Below, one piece after another: positions 12,501 through 27,500 of a DNA stretch of 64,000 bases; within the stretch, counting starts at the first letter, position 1; each line of letters begins with the position of its first letter. The DNA is from Opisthorchis felineus. Taxonomy: Eukaryota > Platyhelminthes > Trematoda > Opisthorchiida > Opisthorchiidae. A model generated the notes under the pieces. The model was not told the DNA's origin. It saw only the letters and a list, made by a program, of their open reading frames with translations, and did no database searches. The position numbers were made by a program, and so were the translations under genes. The stretch covers positions 3,098 through 67,097 of the forward strand of contig SJOL01004326.1 in the NCBI GenBank assembly GCA_004794785.1, written 5' to 3'.

Positions 12501-15500
12501 AGGGTGCAGAACCATCAAGTGATATCCTCTGTGAGGGACAACCGGCTATTTGGAACGTAAACTCAGTGTACATCAAGACCTGCTAAACCACAACGCAAAC
12601 TATGTGAGCTTCGGTCACTAAAGTGTGACCCATAATCCTCGAAAACAAAAATGGTCAACCTTAGGAAAAAAATGCTGTAGAGTCTAGGGTTAGTTCCAAA
12701 CAGTCACAGCTCAAAGTTGAGAAATTACCTCACATCCATTTAACCAGTACTTGCTTTTAGATTGTCCGACAACAGGTAGTGATATAGTTGGAACAGGTAG
12801 GCGTAATCCCAGCTCTAAATGCAACACATGGATAATGCTCGCACGGCTTCCAGAGAAGCAAATCGAACTTTGAGTTGCTCCACAAGGATAGAATAGACTA
12901 CGGGAGCTTCACTACTGGGGTCAAAATTAGGATTAGAATGACCTGAGGAATGTTGGTGTTACAGTCATGGTGATGAGTGGAGTGAGTGCAAATAGGCCTT
13001 ATAATAAAATGGCTAGATGTGTTGCTGGGTATCGCTTGAAACTTGAAGTGAACACGAACTCAATAGTGTTCGAAAAAGGTTGGGGAGAGTCAAATAAAAA
13101 CTATCCTCTTAAACAATAAGAATTGGATGACCAAATTCATAATGGCAACCTGGTCATGACTTATGAATTTACGGAAGAGTGAACTGGTGTATTTATTTGG
13201 ATGACTTATATGATTAGGTTTGGAAAAACCACACAGGTCTCTCTGAATTTGGCGTTCAAAGTGGATGGAAAGAATAGATTAGGATAGACATTATCAAAGA
13301 AAAGTCTATCAATCGGGTGCGTCCTCCGTTCAAGTTTCCGAGTCAGGCCGAGCGATGCTGACTGTCACCATTGGGGGTGTAATTCCGGTCACTTGTTTTT
13401 GTGATTGTGACCTCCAGCCACACCACACTGCCCTGGTATATCGCCTTCAAAAACGCATGACCAGTGGTTGCTAGTTTTCCATCAGGAGAATGAGTTTAAA
13501 ATCCACTTGGGAAAATGTATCCCCGCGGAGGACAAAGCAAGTTAACCATGAAAGGATAACCCTACGACTGAAATAAAGTGACCATAATAATATATAAACA
13601 CAGGTAGCTCACCATGCAAAGACACGTCCATTGGTGTTGGACGCGGAGCAGCATTGGTCTGTTGCTTGTGAGAAGTAGACCCATGACGTTTTCTGGCACT
13701 GCCATGGGTGGGGCGACGAGCGGATCGCGGATGAGCTGGCGAAGATGACATTGATCCCAGAACAGGAGCAGACTCGGATAATCGATCGAAAATTTCCCAA
13801 AAAGGCGGACGAGGCCCTATTTTATGTGGATAGGAAGATTGCATACGTAGCAGGATAGAATGTCAAGTTCTTTCATCTGTGCTGAGCAACATTTGTAGAA
13901 TTTCCAGCGTTGTTATTTTCTGGCTACTGGTGTTAAATACGGTCCCGGACGGTCTCCACATCATGTGGTATTAAATGTGGTACCAGATATACAAATAATG
14001 ATATCATTACATGATGGATATCGAAATCCAGTATGGTGAGTGGTAGTCACATACAGTGCACCAACTACTCTTTCTAACAGTAGCCTGTCCATCCATCAGC
14101 TTCTAGTTTACTAAGCAAATACGTAGAAAACCCGTGGGATGATACATCCATTCACGAACCTCTAAAGAGTAAAACATGGTCTATATACCAAACTGTCATT
14201 GTTTCCAGACTGCCAGCGATAAGAAATACTAGATGGAACGAACCAGTAAAATTCCGCATTCAGAACCATGCGTGGCGAATGAACAGAATGTCCCTAGACG
14301 AAGGGTATCTTTTCTGGAGAAGCTTGAGCATGAGGACAACGAAGGAGCGACAAAAGTGAGAGTTTTTAGTATATGAGTGCAAGTGTTGCACATTTCGGTT
14401 ATACCGTTGATACACAACGGCGCACCTGAGGGTTTCGTTCAACTTTGGCCATCACTTAGTGCTCACTTGATTAGTCGTTGTAGTTACTAGCGCCATATTT
14501 TTCTCCCTCAACAGATAACCTCGTCTTATAACTACGAAATACACAGACACATCCATGACAACATAGCAATATTGAACGGATCACAGGTTAGTTACGAAGC
14601 TGTCTTATCACTGCATCTGAACAAAATTATCAGCGCTGGCTACAGGACAAACCTTTCACCGTTATTTTAGGGCGGAATCACTTAACCTCTTTCAGCTAGT
14701 TAAACACATCACGAATGTCAATCCGGGAGGCCGAGTGGATAAGCTGGTGGACTATCATTCGAACTGACTGCCGTTCTCAGTCTTGATTATCCACACACAC
14801 TTTGGAGTGTGATCAGGCTCCGTAGTGAAGACTACAGTTTGTTCTACCTAAAAGTCGTCCGTACTTGGACTGTTACGTAGCGTGAATGATTGGTTGTCGG
14901 CATACGTAACATGCAACTGCGATTCGACTCAAATACGGACTCGTATAACATGTACTTGATTTTCATGAAGGAAACTACTCATAGGGTCGCTGAAAACTAT
15001 TCGACAGTCCACGAGAGAATCAGCTGGGATTTAGGCGAGTCGCTCCCATGAAAACTAAATTGGCATGAAATGAGTACATTTGTGGAATGCGCTTGACTTG
15101 TTTTTCACCCATGTAACGGCCAATCATGGCGGACTCCCACCGTAACCGTTCGTTGTCCAGTTTAGCGAGATGGTGCAAGCGATTGTTGATCAAGAACACG
15201 CAATTACCTGACCTCCGAAAATAGTCTTTTATTGAGAAGCTAACCAACGCCACCGAGAGAGGAGAAATGTCGAATGCTTGGCTGTATAAGTCCCAAAGTG
15301 TGATGAATCCATCGAAAATCGAAGTACTGCGCACATGTATGAGAAACAGTGTATCGACGAGTACGACCGTACACCTATACCATCGAAAGATGATGCGTAC
15401 GATAGGAATATTTTACTCAAATGTGGGAACTGGCAGAGAGGGGGTTACTCTGGACATTCAAAGTGGAGGGAAATAATTCACCTACCGTCAAGTCATCACT

Positions 15501-18500
15501 AAAGACCTTTTCTATTTCCCGGTAACCAAATGTTTACTTATCAGAGGCAAAACCCGATGGATGCGTTAAATTGTTGGTAAAGTGTAACCTCTGAAACATG
15601 AATAATTTATAAAAGCTAGTGTCTCATCAATCAATGGAAAGTTGCTCTTCGTGTGTAAGGTAACAAGAATAGCCAACAGTATGTCGATCCCAAACTAAAA
15701 AAATTGGAGGTGGAACGCCAATTGACTATGAAAACGATTATTCGGATGTAACTTGGTCTTGATAAACTAAAGAGAATTCCAGTCCATAGTAAATATGTCG
15801 CTTACAATCGATCTTGTGTGGAGGCACGAGCGAGTCAGACGACTCCGGTCCGGGTTTCTGATCCCCGGACAAGCGTGGATAGAAGTGAGCAGGAAATGCT
15901 TTAGCCAAATCACCCAGTGTATCAAGCAAAACGTTGGATACGGCAGCTGCGGCTTGCGGATGAATCATGTGATTACGCATAGTGGTCGCAGATGTACCAG
16001 CTGTAGGTTCGCAGTAGAACGTGAGTGGTTCCCCAATGTCCGATTCCTGGCTTATTTTAGACTGGCCTTCTTCGGTTTCAGGGGGAAAGGACTGAATTGG
16101 TTGCGAAACTGGATGGAACACGCGAACCCAACATCCTAGGGCGGCTTCGAACCCTGTGTGAAATATGTTGTTGCTGAAGCACGGTTTCGACTGCCGTAGT
16201 AACTTGACTTCAGAATCACGCTGTGCTACCGAGGTTGAAGGCTGTGGCTCTAAGGTAAGTGAAGGAGCCGACTCCAATGGCGGCTTTTCCTTTGAACAAT
16301 TTTCTGAAAGCCCACCAAAGATGCAGAGCAACGTACCAACGATCCAATTCCGCGTTGCGAAGTGACACGATAAGTTTCTAAGGACCTGAAATGTGAATAA
16401 GGCACACAATACATTTGCACACTAAACCGAGATTGAGTTCAGAATGTCCGGGTAAAAATGCACCACTAAAATACCACAAAATATGCTGAGACTATCTCAC
16501 TCATTGAGGGTAACGAGTAAGCACACGATGTAGTGTAGAATATGTCGTGACAACGCGGAAGACATGAAAAGGTTAAATCAACTGTCCATTTGCATTTCAG
16601 TGGCCTTCAGCCTCTAGCCCCAATGCGCCCATTCTAACATACGAAAGATGGCTACCCTGACCTCCAACTGCCCAATGGAAATCGCGAAATACTTGAAAAC
16701 GCTTTCTCTGATGAAAGAATTTTATACAGATATGTGACGCTTTCCAGTACCCTTGGACACTTAAATCTCCTTTAACGGTTTGTCGAATCCTGTTAATTCA
16801 TTTCAGCTATATTTGGGGTATTGAGCCACAGAGTTGCCTGTGTTCTGAAGATCAGTCTCTTTCATCCTGATGCGATTTTTGACGCAGAACGTCTGCTATG
16901 AAAGCTTTTTCCGTTACGCCTTTAACGACTGACCTCTTTTCTCTTGAATTCATGCGGAACTTTGTACGCTTGAGGTCACCTGACAATGTCGCGTTAAAAT
17001 TGTAATGTTCATCAATTTCTGTGTTAAGAGATGCAGGAGGGAGTGCAACAGTGCCAGTAGATGTTATAGAGCATACGACACATTTGGGTCTGAATATTTC
17101 CCATCCTATGGTTCCGTAAGCGCTTGCATAATTCATCATTGAAGGAAACAAACGTGCAGAGCTGCATGCAACAGTTAAGCCGTTGTATACGCACAAACTA
17201 TGGAAGACTGAACTCAACGTTACAGTGCTCACTACCGCCAGAAATCTTTGAGTAGCATGTTCAGAGGATACACTCACAAAGATGTGGTGGAACGCAATAC
17301 TGGCGAACTAATTATAAACCATCGTTTCAGAGAGGTTTGGTAAACAATCGGTGGGTTTATTGCAGGGCAACGTTTCGCTTTTGACACAAAAGCTTTGTCA
17401 GGCCAAGTGAGTAAGTTACCAGGTTGATCGGGTTTTAAGGCAGTCAGGGAACCAATCCATGAGATTTCTTATGACTAGCCGAATTGATCAGTGCTGTGTG
17501 TCAGTCTGATGTTTCCGTTTTTTGGTTAGTGGGGATGACTAATATCTACGATAGATCGGTTAGGGGGGAGTTGTGTTCATGTTGAACCCGGATTTTGCGG
17601 CCCCTGTTTTTTCTGTCTAGGACACCTTAATGGAATATTCCTCTTGGGGTCGTTCACAGAATTTGTTCGCCTGTGTGCGTCCAGGGATGCCGGGACAATT
17701 TGGTTTGGGGTTGAAAGGTGGTTAAGTGGATCGTACTCTGCTTGAATTTTGTACTTTTAGACCCAGACCACTTTGCTGATAACTGCACACTGCCTCGTGT
17801 CATCTCGGCTGATCTAAAATTGCTCTTCACACGCTTGCCAGTTCTACGCCCTCTATTCTATTCACGCTGGGATACTTGGCGATTTCGTGGCCTCGACCAT
17901 CAGTCGCTGTGTTGTGAATCTTAGCCCCCGTCTCAGAACGTCCACATTTTCCAAATCTATCCTGTGCCCAGTGTCTAGTGCATGCCCTGCCATTGCCGAA
18001 TCTTTGACTATCGCCTGATATTCATCAATGTTTCTCGGTGGTCTGTTAATGGATCGCTTATGCTCACCAATGATGGTGTGCAGTTCCCTGGCTGTCTGAC
18101 CTATATATACCTTCGTACAGTCGTTACATTTTATTTTGTATACACCAAACCTCTCTGAAACGATGACTACCCAATCGGTCCCAAACATTTTCCAATTGAT
18201 AATTATATACTACTTATGATATTCAAGAAGTATAAAAAATGGTTAAAATCCCTACCAATTAACATTTGTAACTTAGGGAGGCGATTACCTATATGCTAAG
18301 GAAAATACTATCATCAATGCCATTCAAATATGACGGCGGTGTTGTTCAGAAAGTTGAGGAGAGGAATACCACGAATGACAGAATCAGCTGAGATTCAGTG
18401 ATGTCACTGATTCAGCTGATGTCACTTGAAATCACAAACGAGTGTGTCTGGTGTGTCCAAGCGCAAAATAAGGTCAACGGAAATTCGGGGACAGGGCTTA

Positions 18501-21500
18501 TTTGCGCTCCAAAACAGAGGAATGGATGATGAGACATCCAATAGGTTTTAGCGATCTTATTAATAATGTTATACCAAGAAATAAACTCGTGGACTCTCAA
18601 GTTCTCGAAGAACTACAAATTAATATGAATTCCAGGTAGTGTTATTTCAGTTTTTGATGACAAACTAGGATTTATCCGAATGACAGTGTGAACGTCAAAA
18701 GGAACTTTTCGGACAACCCTGAAGCTGTTTTTGAATGTAAGTATCGGGTTATCGCGCACAACGTATGGGGTGGTATTGAACCACTTTAAAGTCAGGCACT
18801 GTGTACCTTCAGTTTATGAACTTGGATAGCTATTTTGGAGATAGACGTCGGGCTGGTTGGTGACGATTGTGAGTAAATGATGTGCACGGTAAGAAACTGA
18901 TTCGATCCGGTCGTGCATGTGCACATTTTTCATGTCGTCAGCTTGACGCACTGGAAACCATGATTTTTTGAAACAGCACGCTTTATTTACCACTTGTAGG
19001 TTTCCCCTAGGCCAATTTGAACCATTCAGTTAACCTGTGGCATACTGTGGTAGTAAATACTTGGGATAATCCTATTTTATCATCTTTGTGAGTGATATCG
19101 CACCTGTCGACCTTTGGGGAGCTGCAATCATCCGCAGCGTCGTCGCTGAACGTCAGCTTTCGAATCGTCGAGTGATGATTGACTCTGGTTTTCCGGTAAC
19201 CATATACAATTATGCGAAACGTAGTAATCCCGAACTTGCAGCACGCTTTTGTGATGATAACATCTGTTTCAACATACTGTTGCTTTACAATTTATCAGGT
19301 CGGGCCTGTTGTTCCACGGAGCCCCTTCAGTCTGAGTCTAGACAAGTAACACAAACCTTGAGGCATTTGAAAATTGCACAGTCGTTTTGAATCAAACAAG
19401 CCAACAATAATTGCTTGTAGGATATAGAACCCCACTCAAAATGTACAGACTGTAAGTGGACTATGGTTGATCGGATAACCAGATTCAATTGATCACAGTT
19501 ATTCAGGAAAACTTTCCACTGAGTAATCTGAAACAGGAATCGTATACAGAAGCTGATTTGTAATTTGGCTGTCTTTTGGTAAGCCGGACCAATCGTTAAA
19601 GTTGAGTAAATCAAAGCTCTTGCATCTGAGTTGTTCACGGCGTCAAAAACTTACATCTGTCGAACAAGACCCGTTAAACGATAAAAACCTGTTTTCCTTT
19701 CTTGCTGGAAACCAGTTTCACCCTTATTGAAGATCATGAAATAAACGACGCCCCCTAGATCCCGTCAACCTAATATTCTACTCGAATACTTGAATTGGCG
19801 AAAAACACTCATTTGAAAAGTACATTTAAAAAGACATTCAACTGAACCTCTCCCTTTTGCTTTATTATGTTGTGCCAACAGACACTAGGCTGGGATTAGG
19901 AGTATTTTTGGCATATCTGCATTGATGATTATGCAAAATCCAACGAAATACCTGCGGATGATTCGACAATATTCCTTCAAGGGTATGAATCCTCGTAAAA
20001 TAGCAGACAGCGAGAATCTCACCGCATACTTACACTGTGTCGATGGAATTTAATTGCGTCTGGATGTTTGTCAACAGCTTTCGTGATGGTGGGATAGAAT
20101 TTCTCGTTTCGTATGAAGTGAATATTTTTGCTATCCGTGATTCCCACATACTAGTGCAGCATGGCTACATTTAGGTCATAAAAACTAGTGGTTCGTTCAT
20201 CCGGTTCAGCCTAAGTAAGAACCACTGGAGAAGACAATTCATCGCGAATACGAATTTTTACACGGTAGCGAGGATAACGATGATTACCGGGAATTAGACC
20301 AAGATCAAGTTGTGGGCTATTTGATCCTATCCTTGAGTAGCATTACCTTCAACTGGCGTTGCAAATGTGATTTTTTTTTTCAACGACTGCATACCTAAGA
20401 TTAAATCAATTCACTTCAAGTCAAGTCAGAAAGAACTCACTAATGTGGTGGGTTTGTGTTAGCTATACCTGTGACACAAACTCACTGAAGTGACAGTCAA
20501 CCAGCAAATCTGGGTAAATGTTGCAGATCATTTCCATTGTAGTATTTACTCTAGGGAGTGATTAAGTCCTTTGAGGAACCGGATGTTTGCTTTACTGCTC
20601 TGGGTGGTTTTTCTTCACAGAGGATTCGCAATGGAAAAACTCCGTGCCCTCAAAGTCGTCTCCCCGGTAGAGATGTTTCCACTTGTGGGGTTTCGCCAAG
20701 GGGAAGAGAACAGTATGGAAATAATTTCTTTCCATGTTCAATTATTCGCTGAGCTCAGTAATTAGCTGCTGTGAAATCTTCGGCTCTGAGGTTTTGGTTA
20801 GACCCGAAAATCAACAAACTCAAACTAAAGGACTTTTCAGACCTCACAGTCAGTAATGAAGGAATTCAAGGCTGCGCACTGGTGATCTCTAGCTCCCAGA
20901 GTGGGAAATCCCTTGGTCGAAAGGCTCTGGTGTAGAAGGACAAGGTGAGCGCATACGGAAGCGGTGAACAACTATGGATTACGTGATTAGACCACTGTAA
21001 TCTAATGGGGAACGCGGTCACGACATAGCAGTTAAAAGATACGTAAACAGTGGATCAACTCACTTTCTTCACTGTCGGTATTAGCTGACGACGCTGTTGT
21101 GAACAAGACGAGCTGGCAACCAAGAGTGCAAGCAAGCAAGTCAGACCTTCATAGTCTACCAAATGCCTGCCTCGGATACCGGGCAAATTATGCAACCCGA
21201 CGGATGTGTTTGGTGGAAACGGACCAGTAAGCGAATTCAGATGACGCAGAAAGTGGTTGATGGAGCTGAAGCGAACATCCCATCGACCTGGACCACCTAT
21301 GAGGCCTGAATGAAAGCAAAAATGTGCACATGACCATCCGGTTATTGAAACCGTGCTAATGTAAGCAAACAGAATAAATATCCCATTACTTACGAGTTCG
21401 TTACAGAGATCCGATTACTGCCCATTTTGACCTGAATTTATTCATAAGTCAAACCGGAAACTATTCAGCGACGTCACGAAGAAAAATCACATGCATAAAG

Positions 21501-24500
21501 TTAAGTCTACACATAACGTTGGTATTCAGCACACTGAATAATAAGAACTCACGGTCATGTCTGGAAGTGAACGAATGTGCCAGCATTCCACCTTGCACGG
21601 CGCGCGCAAAGCGTTCCTCGCTCTCCCTTCGCAACTGACGAGCTTCGGCAACCAAATCAGGCGGTAGCATCTCTAACTGCGACTCCTCCATATCGGCCAG
21701 TACTTCACGTCGCAGAGACGGAGGTAGCGATATGAGAAACGCCGTGTTGCTTTCAGGGACGCGTACAATCGACCCAGACTCATTGACTGTTGTGGCAGCA
21801 CTTTCCGCAGCACCAGAAGTTGTTGTCGTGTTTGCTCCCGAGGCAGCCGCTGCTGCGTTTTGCTGCTGTTCGTTACGAAACTGCAGTAACACCTAAGAAT
21901 ACAGAGAGTGGAAGAGATTGGACACAGCGATCGCAGTATTGCACAATCTTTGAGTAAAACGACTTAGTACGCTGAAACACAAGAGCAGCAATGTGTGGAG
22001 GTATTAGCTAAGTGCTGAAAAAGAAACAATCAGCTGTAGCTATCTATCTATCTGTCTATCTACCGATCCTTGAACATGCAACGAAGCAAATGCGAAACAG
22101 AGACCCTCACGAAGAAAGCTTGTTACCACACAGTAAGGACCTAGCCCTCTAAAGGAACCACTTTGTCGCCGTCCCACCTACCTTACCGTTGAAATGTTGG
22201 AACAAATGGCAACCTCAAAGAAACCGGATCAGGAAATCTAAGCATCTTTGGTCTCACTAATGTCAAACATGGACTGCCCTTTGAAATCAGAAAAATCCAA
22301 CACTGATTAACATATCGGTTGAGCTATGGCGAGTCAAAATGTCCGAACGCCAGGTTTAGCTTTATTAATTTTCCCCAGTACCCACATTTGAAACTAACTA
22401 CTGAGCTTGATCTTAGCGCTGAAAGGAGTAGTCCGTGTAGTAGTCTATGTGTATTGGGCTAATTCATGAAGTGTACATTGGAAGGGAATCAAAGGAGGTT
22501 TGTCTGTTTTGATCAATGCTTCAAATTATTGATGAGCTTAACCGTTCAGTTACAGCTCAGATGTGTAGCTATTAGTTCAGCTGTAGTGACTCACGTCCCT
22601 AGAAGATCGCAACATGGGAGATCATATACTCCTGTTCCACAAAGGCAACACGCGGATCGTGGAGATGAGCCGAAAAGACTTCACGGTACCCAGCTCAACC
22701 AAGTCAAATGTGCTAAAGGTAATCCATGAAAGAGTTACACTACCGTCAAAAAATACCGAAGCCACAATCTTGAGGTCAATAGCAATAGAAGTTCAATCGT
22801 AAAAGCCCATTCTCTGATGAAGAATCATTATAAAGTACACTCTGCTGAGGTCTGCTTAAAAGACGTCGTAGCGAAATTCAAGCGGTAATGAAATCGAATT
22901 GACTTTTGAAAGCATGTAGAGAGGATGGACGCTCAAAATCAAATTGACTTCCACTGGTCATTCAGAGACGGTCGAACACGCTCGTTCGATAACACCCAGA
23001 CAAGGCTCACTGTTGAGAGACTTGGATGACTGGAGGCGTAATGAAAAGATGGTTACTATAGTTCGATAACGTTATGCACTGATTAACGCAGACTGGCTTC
23101 AGATGCATTAACCCATACAAGCACAATCTGTATCACGAAAGTTTAGCGTGCGCAGATCCTTGTTGCTCCAATTGTGGTATGAACCAATAACGACAACTCC
23201 TTCGTACTCATTTCAAAGATAACTTCATCAAACAGACCGGCTATCAAGTCGTCCCCGTTCGAATGATAAATTAGTCCACTGAGGCTGATAACCTAACGCA
23301 CAAAAGTGCCAAGTATTCAGGCTATCTTCACTCTGTTTCGGATCCCTAATAGGCAGTATATCAGCACACAGAAACGAGAGGAAAGCCCATTCTCTTACTG
23401 ACGGATTGATATCGACACGGGTGACAAGTGACCGACATAACCTTTTTGGAATATTGCAGGATTCGTATGACATATAAACCACAGGTAATGTTCATCGCAT
23501 GATAGATAAATCGAGAAATAACTAGCCAATTCTAAGAGGGGTTCAGACGGCGAACGACAAAGAACTGTATACCGATTCCAAGACGAGGGTTCAAACAAAA
23601 TACTATACTTCGAAATGCACTGACAACAGACTTTTTACAAATCGAGTAATTAACTCAAATACAATAGAGCTGTCCAATAAAACCAGGGAATTCTTTTATT
23701 TCCCCTTGAATATTCAGAAGGAATCGCTTTGACCAAGCCTCAAAAGCACTCTCTATCGGTGAAGCCACAACCAGCAAATATTTTGGATAAACCAGTCCAA
23801 CACGAAAGTGAACACCACAAAATGTGAATTCAACTGAGTAAACAGGCATTTCCTAGAGTTGTTTGATTAACGAGTTGAGTGATACAGCAGTATCGAAATG
23901 ATAAACTCAAATAGTCCTAAGACGCAGGAGAGTGTAGAACGGACGTCCAACCATCAATCAGCTGACCAAAACGCGGAATCAGGTCATAAAAAACTACCAA
24001 AAAGCCGAATGAGTGTTGGTATTTAAATAACTGTTAGCCAAGCGAACACATGTACCGATATAGGCCCAAAATGCATACCTGGGTTGGCCCATCAAGCTTT
24101 AAATCTAAATTTACTTTCAACATACCTCTTCCTGTATGTGCGGTGGCAAACCAGCTAACCAATCGGAATTTATGTGCTCCGGCAATGTAATGGACCTGAG
24201 CTGCTGCTGCACTTGTCTCGCATGGCGGTGATCGGCAATGACTTCCCGCCGCATCTCCTCAGGAAGGGCGTCCAAAAACGACGGATCCATACCACTCTCG
24301 ACGAGGGACTGAATAGTCTCCTCGTCAGTCATCGGTACAGGTGGAGGAGTGGGCTGTGACTGAGTTGGTTGTCCGGAGCCACCGGTTGAGGTAGTCGTAG
24401 TGGCTTGTACTGGTTCTTCTGAAATACCGGGGGCTGTGTCATCGGCCACCGTGGGTGAACCGTAGGAAGCTTCTATGGAGGGCGGAAGAGCGGCTGCAAA

Positions 24501-27500
24501 AAAAGAAGAGGTAAAGGAGGCCTCCTGACTTCATTTTTCACCCTACCCTGTAATTTCACTTATTCGTGTAATTTAAATGTGACGAATTGTGGTTTTAAAA
24601 TCGAAGGTGTTGGGTAGTAGACCAGTGATAAAAACCGAAAATTTGCATCGCCCTTAGTTTGTTGACTTTATTCTCACCAAGCGATAGCTTTAGCGCAGAT
24701 GTCAGTTGCATGGCGAAAATACAACACACTGCGAAATAGTCGACAACGCTTTCTAATGGATTAGAAAGGCACACGTATGGTGTGTAGTGCTCACGAACGA
24801 CCACCTGATGTAATTAGTGTCTTCCTTCAACTAAAATCACTTCGCTAAGATGACCGAATTTGTTTCTTTCGCGAAATCTGCATGTATACGGAGCACTGTA
24901 CCTTCAATATTTGTAAGAGTGAGTGATGGAGAAACTTGTGATCTACACATTCAGGGTTGAGTAGCGCAAATACAAGTCAAGTCTCAAACACTAGTTCTTC
25001 GCCATACATTTGGAAAGAGTAACGAAGGGAAAGACTCATCAATATACAAAGAACCATACATGTCTTATGAATAGGAAGCAGGTTGAGACTGATGGTAAAC
25101 TGTTTGTTCCCATACTACACGCCAAAAACTGGGATACTCATAAACATGGCTTTACACTCCACAAACAGGAATACGAGTTCTCGACAAATAATCATTCGCA
25201 TAACAACTGAGCTTTCACGGGAGACTCAAACGAATCTCTCGTTTTTATAAGCTCTTGATAGAGTACAAACAGTGAGAATCCAAGGATAGAATTACAGAGA
25301 AAGGTCGTCAAGTAACCATTTATCTACCATGCAACACCAGTGAATTATGAAAGGCGATGCTACCGAGTTGTCAAGGCAGGATCAATCCAAGTTAGAGGGA
25401 GTTCTAACGACCAACCGCGATTTGTCTTACGAACAGACTTAGAGAATGGTTTATAAACGAGTGAAGAGTATTACGTACCCGTTTCCACTTGTGGGGCGGT
25501 GGTGCCTTCGTCCGGTTGAGAATACTGCAACGTATGCTCAACTAATGGTTGATTCGAGATAGGAGGAGTCGGCAGATGGGAAGTTTCCATTTGGGCTGGT
25601 GCACCATATACCTCAGGCTGGTGAGATTCGATAGTCGCGGTGGAAGTTACGGCCGACAAGGCTACCTCCGGTTGGCTGGGCGTTGCAGCTAGAGTGGCTT
25701 GTTGCTGGTTGGCCAATCGCTCTGCTTCAAGAATACGCCGTTTTAGAGTATCTTGTCTTCGGCGTGACAATTCCTGGTGAACTTGGTAACGACTAATAAG
25801 GACAAGGTCCATCAACTCATGACCAAAGAGTAACCTTGAAAGGGTAACCCAACGACGATAGCTTGCGGGCAAAGCATAGCCCGCATATGGAGATAACTGT
25901 GTGGAAGACAAGCCACCCGAGGTTCGATTAGCGGCAGGTTCATCGGTGCGGAATACAGCGCTTGCCAGAGCTGAATTCACGGCTAGGGGCTGATCCACCG
26001 CCACACTACTTAGCACGTTCCACACTAAAGCATCAGCCTCAGGGCCGGCACGGGCATCTCGAACGGCTTCACTTGCAGCGGTAGACTGAGGGCGTGAAAT
26101 AAGGCCAGAAGTAGCTGCTGATGTGGACGCTGCTGAAATATTTGTTGTGTAAGGTCGGTAGCCTAGAGATTCAGTGATGAATGGCGTGTGTGCACGCGCA
26201 GGGGGTGCACGAGTACGAAGGCTATCGTTACCAACGGTAGGTGGAGGGACACCCGTAGGAATCCTGAGTCGGTAACCATACTGTGTTGAACTGACGGTGT
26301 TGGATACCGGCGGAATGGGCGGTAGGACAGAGGTAACTCTATTTGTGAATGGTGTGGGAGCTGCGTTGGTTACCACAGAACCATTAATTCGGATGTTAGT
26401 GTTCGGGCCAGCTCCGACAGCACCAGCCTGATTTGCGATGGTGAATGAAGGAACCTACAGAGGACAAAAAATATCAAAGGTATGCAACATAGGAAATTAA
26501 TATGGTTGCATAAAACAAACCAATCGGGATTAACTGCCTGCTTTTATTATGTGTGAGGCAGACATGTGGTTTGGGAATTCGGATTCTCCTCATGAGGCAG
26601 AATAACGAGGTAATTCTCCACATAAACCGAGTAGCTCCTGATGTACTTCTTCACACGATGAACCTGCGACCTAATAAGCACAAAGCAATGCAGAAACACA
26701 CAATGTAACCTATCTATTGGTAGCCTGCTTTAGTCAGCGAAGCCGGATGCGATTAGGCATTTATTAATGATTGAGTATGCACGTTGGTATGTGCGCATGG
26801 CATACAAACTTCAACTCAGAAGTTTGTATACCGCACAAAAGTGAATTCTACCCGTAAATTCAATGCCCCAGTATTACTTTAGGGCTCCCAGATACCTTAG
26901 TGTTATGCCATAATATTCTCGTCGCTGTCCTAAAATCGTATTTTGATACCTTCAACGAAACTCCGGTGAATGTGGAGCAGCCCAATGTATGAAACGACAA
27001 CTGTGCAAAATCCAACTAGAGGGAAACAACTTCGGAGTGCGGAAAATTTGTTCGCCTGCTTAGAAGAAACAAAAGTCGGAACAGAAGGCAGGAGTGGATC
27101 AGAAACTTTTCCTAGATAACGACTTCAAACACAGGCAACTAAACTCCATGCCACAAGTAGGAAATTTTCGTTACGTAAATTTAAGTGGATGGTCACGGAG
27201 ATCCAACGCAAGCAACAGAAAAGTTATAGAGGGAAGATAAACTGGCAAGTAGATTACACGAAGTACGGTCAGACTACACCAGCAGACAAAGTGCACGTGG
27301 GCCGCACAACCACCAACATACGCATGAAAGTGGGTTGCATGTCAGAATGGGATTGGAACGAATTTCTGATTGACCTCTTCATTGAACGCCTAATGTGAGT
27401 CAAGTAAACGGTACTTTGGATCCCGAAAAGTGCGTCCTCCTTGTAGCACATCAAACGGATGTGGAGGGAGTTGCTATATGACACCTTAGTTAAGAGTTGG

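Noticed and set aside
15020..15334. Minus frame containing [12 protein letters not shown], considered as a HUWE1 exon because of KLDN
   Set aside because: It adjoins sequence shared with the 46.9 kb repeat, and the correct exon (PFWEIFDRL) is at 13,816-13,613 with matching phase.
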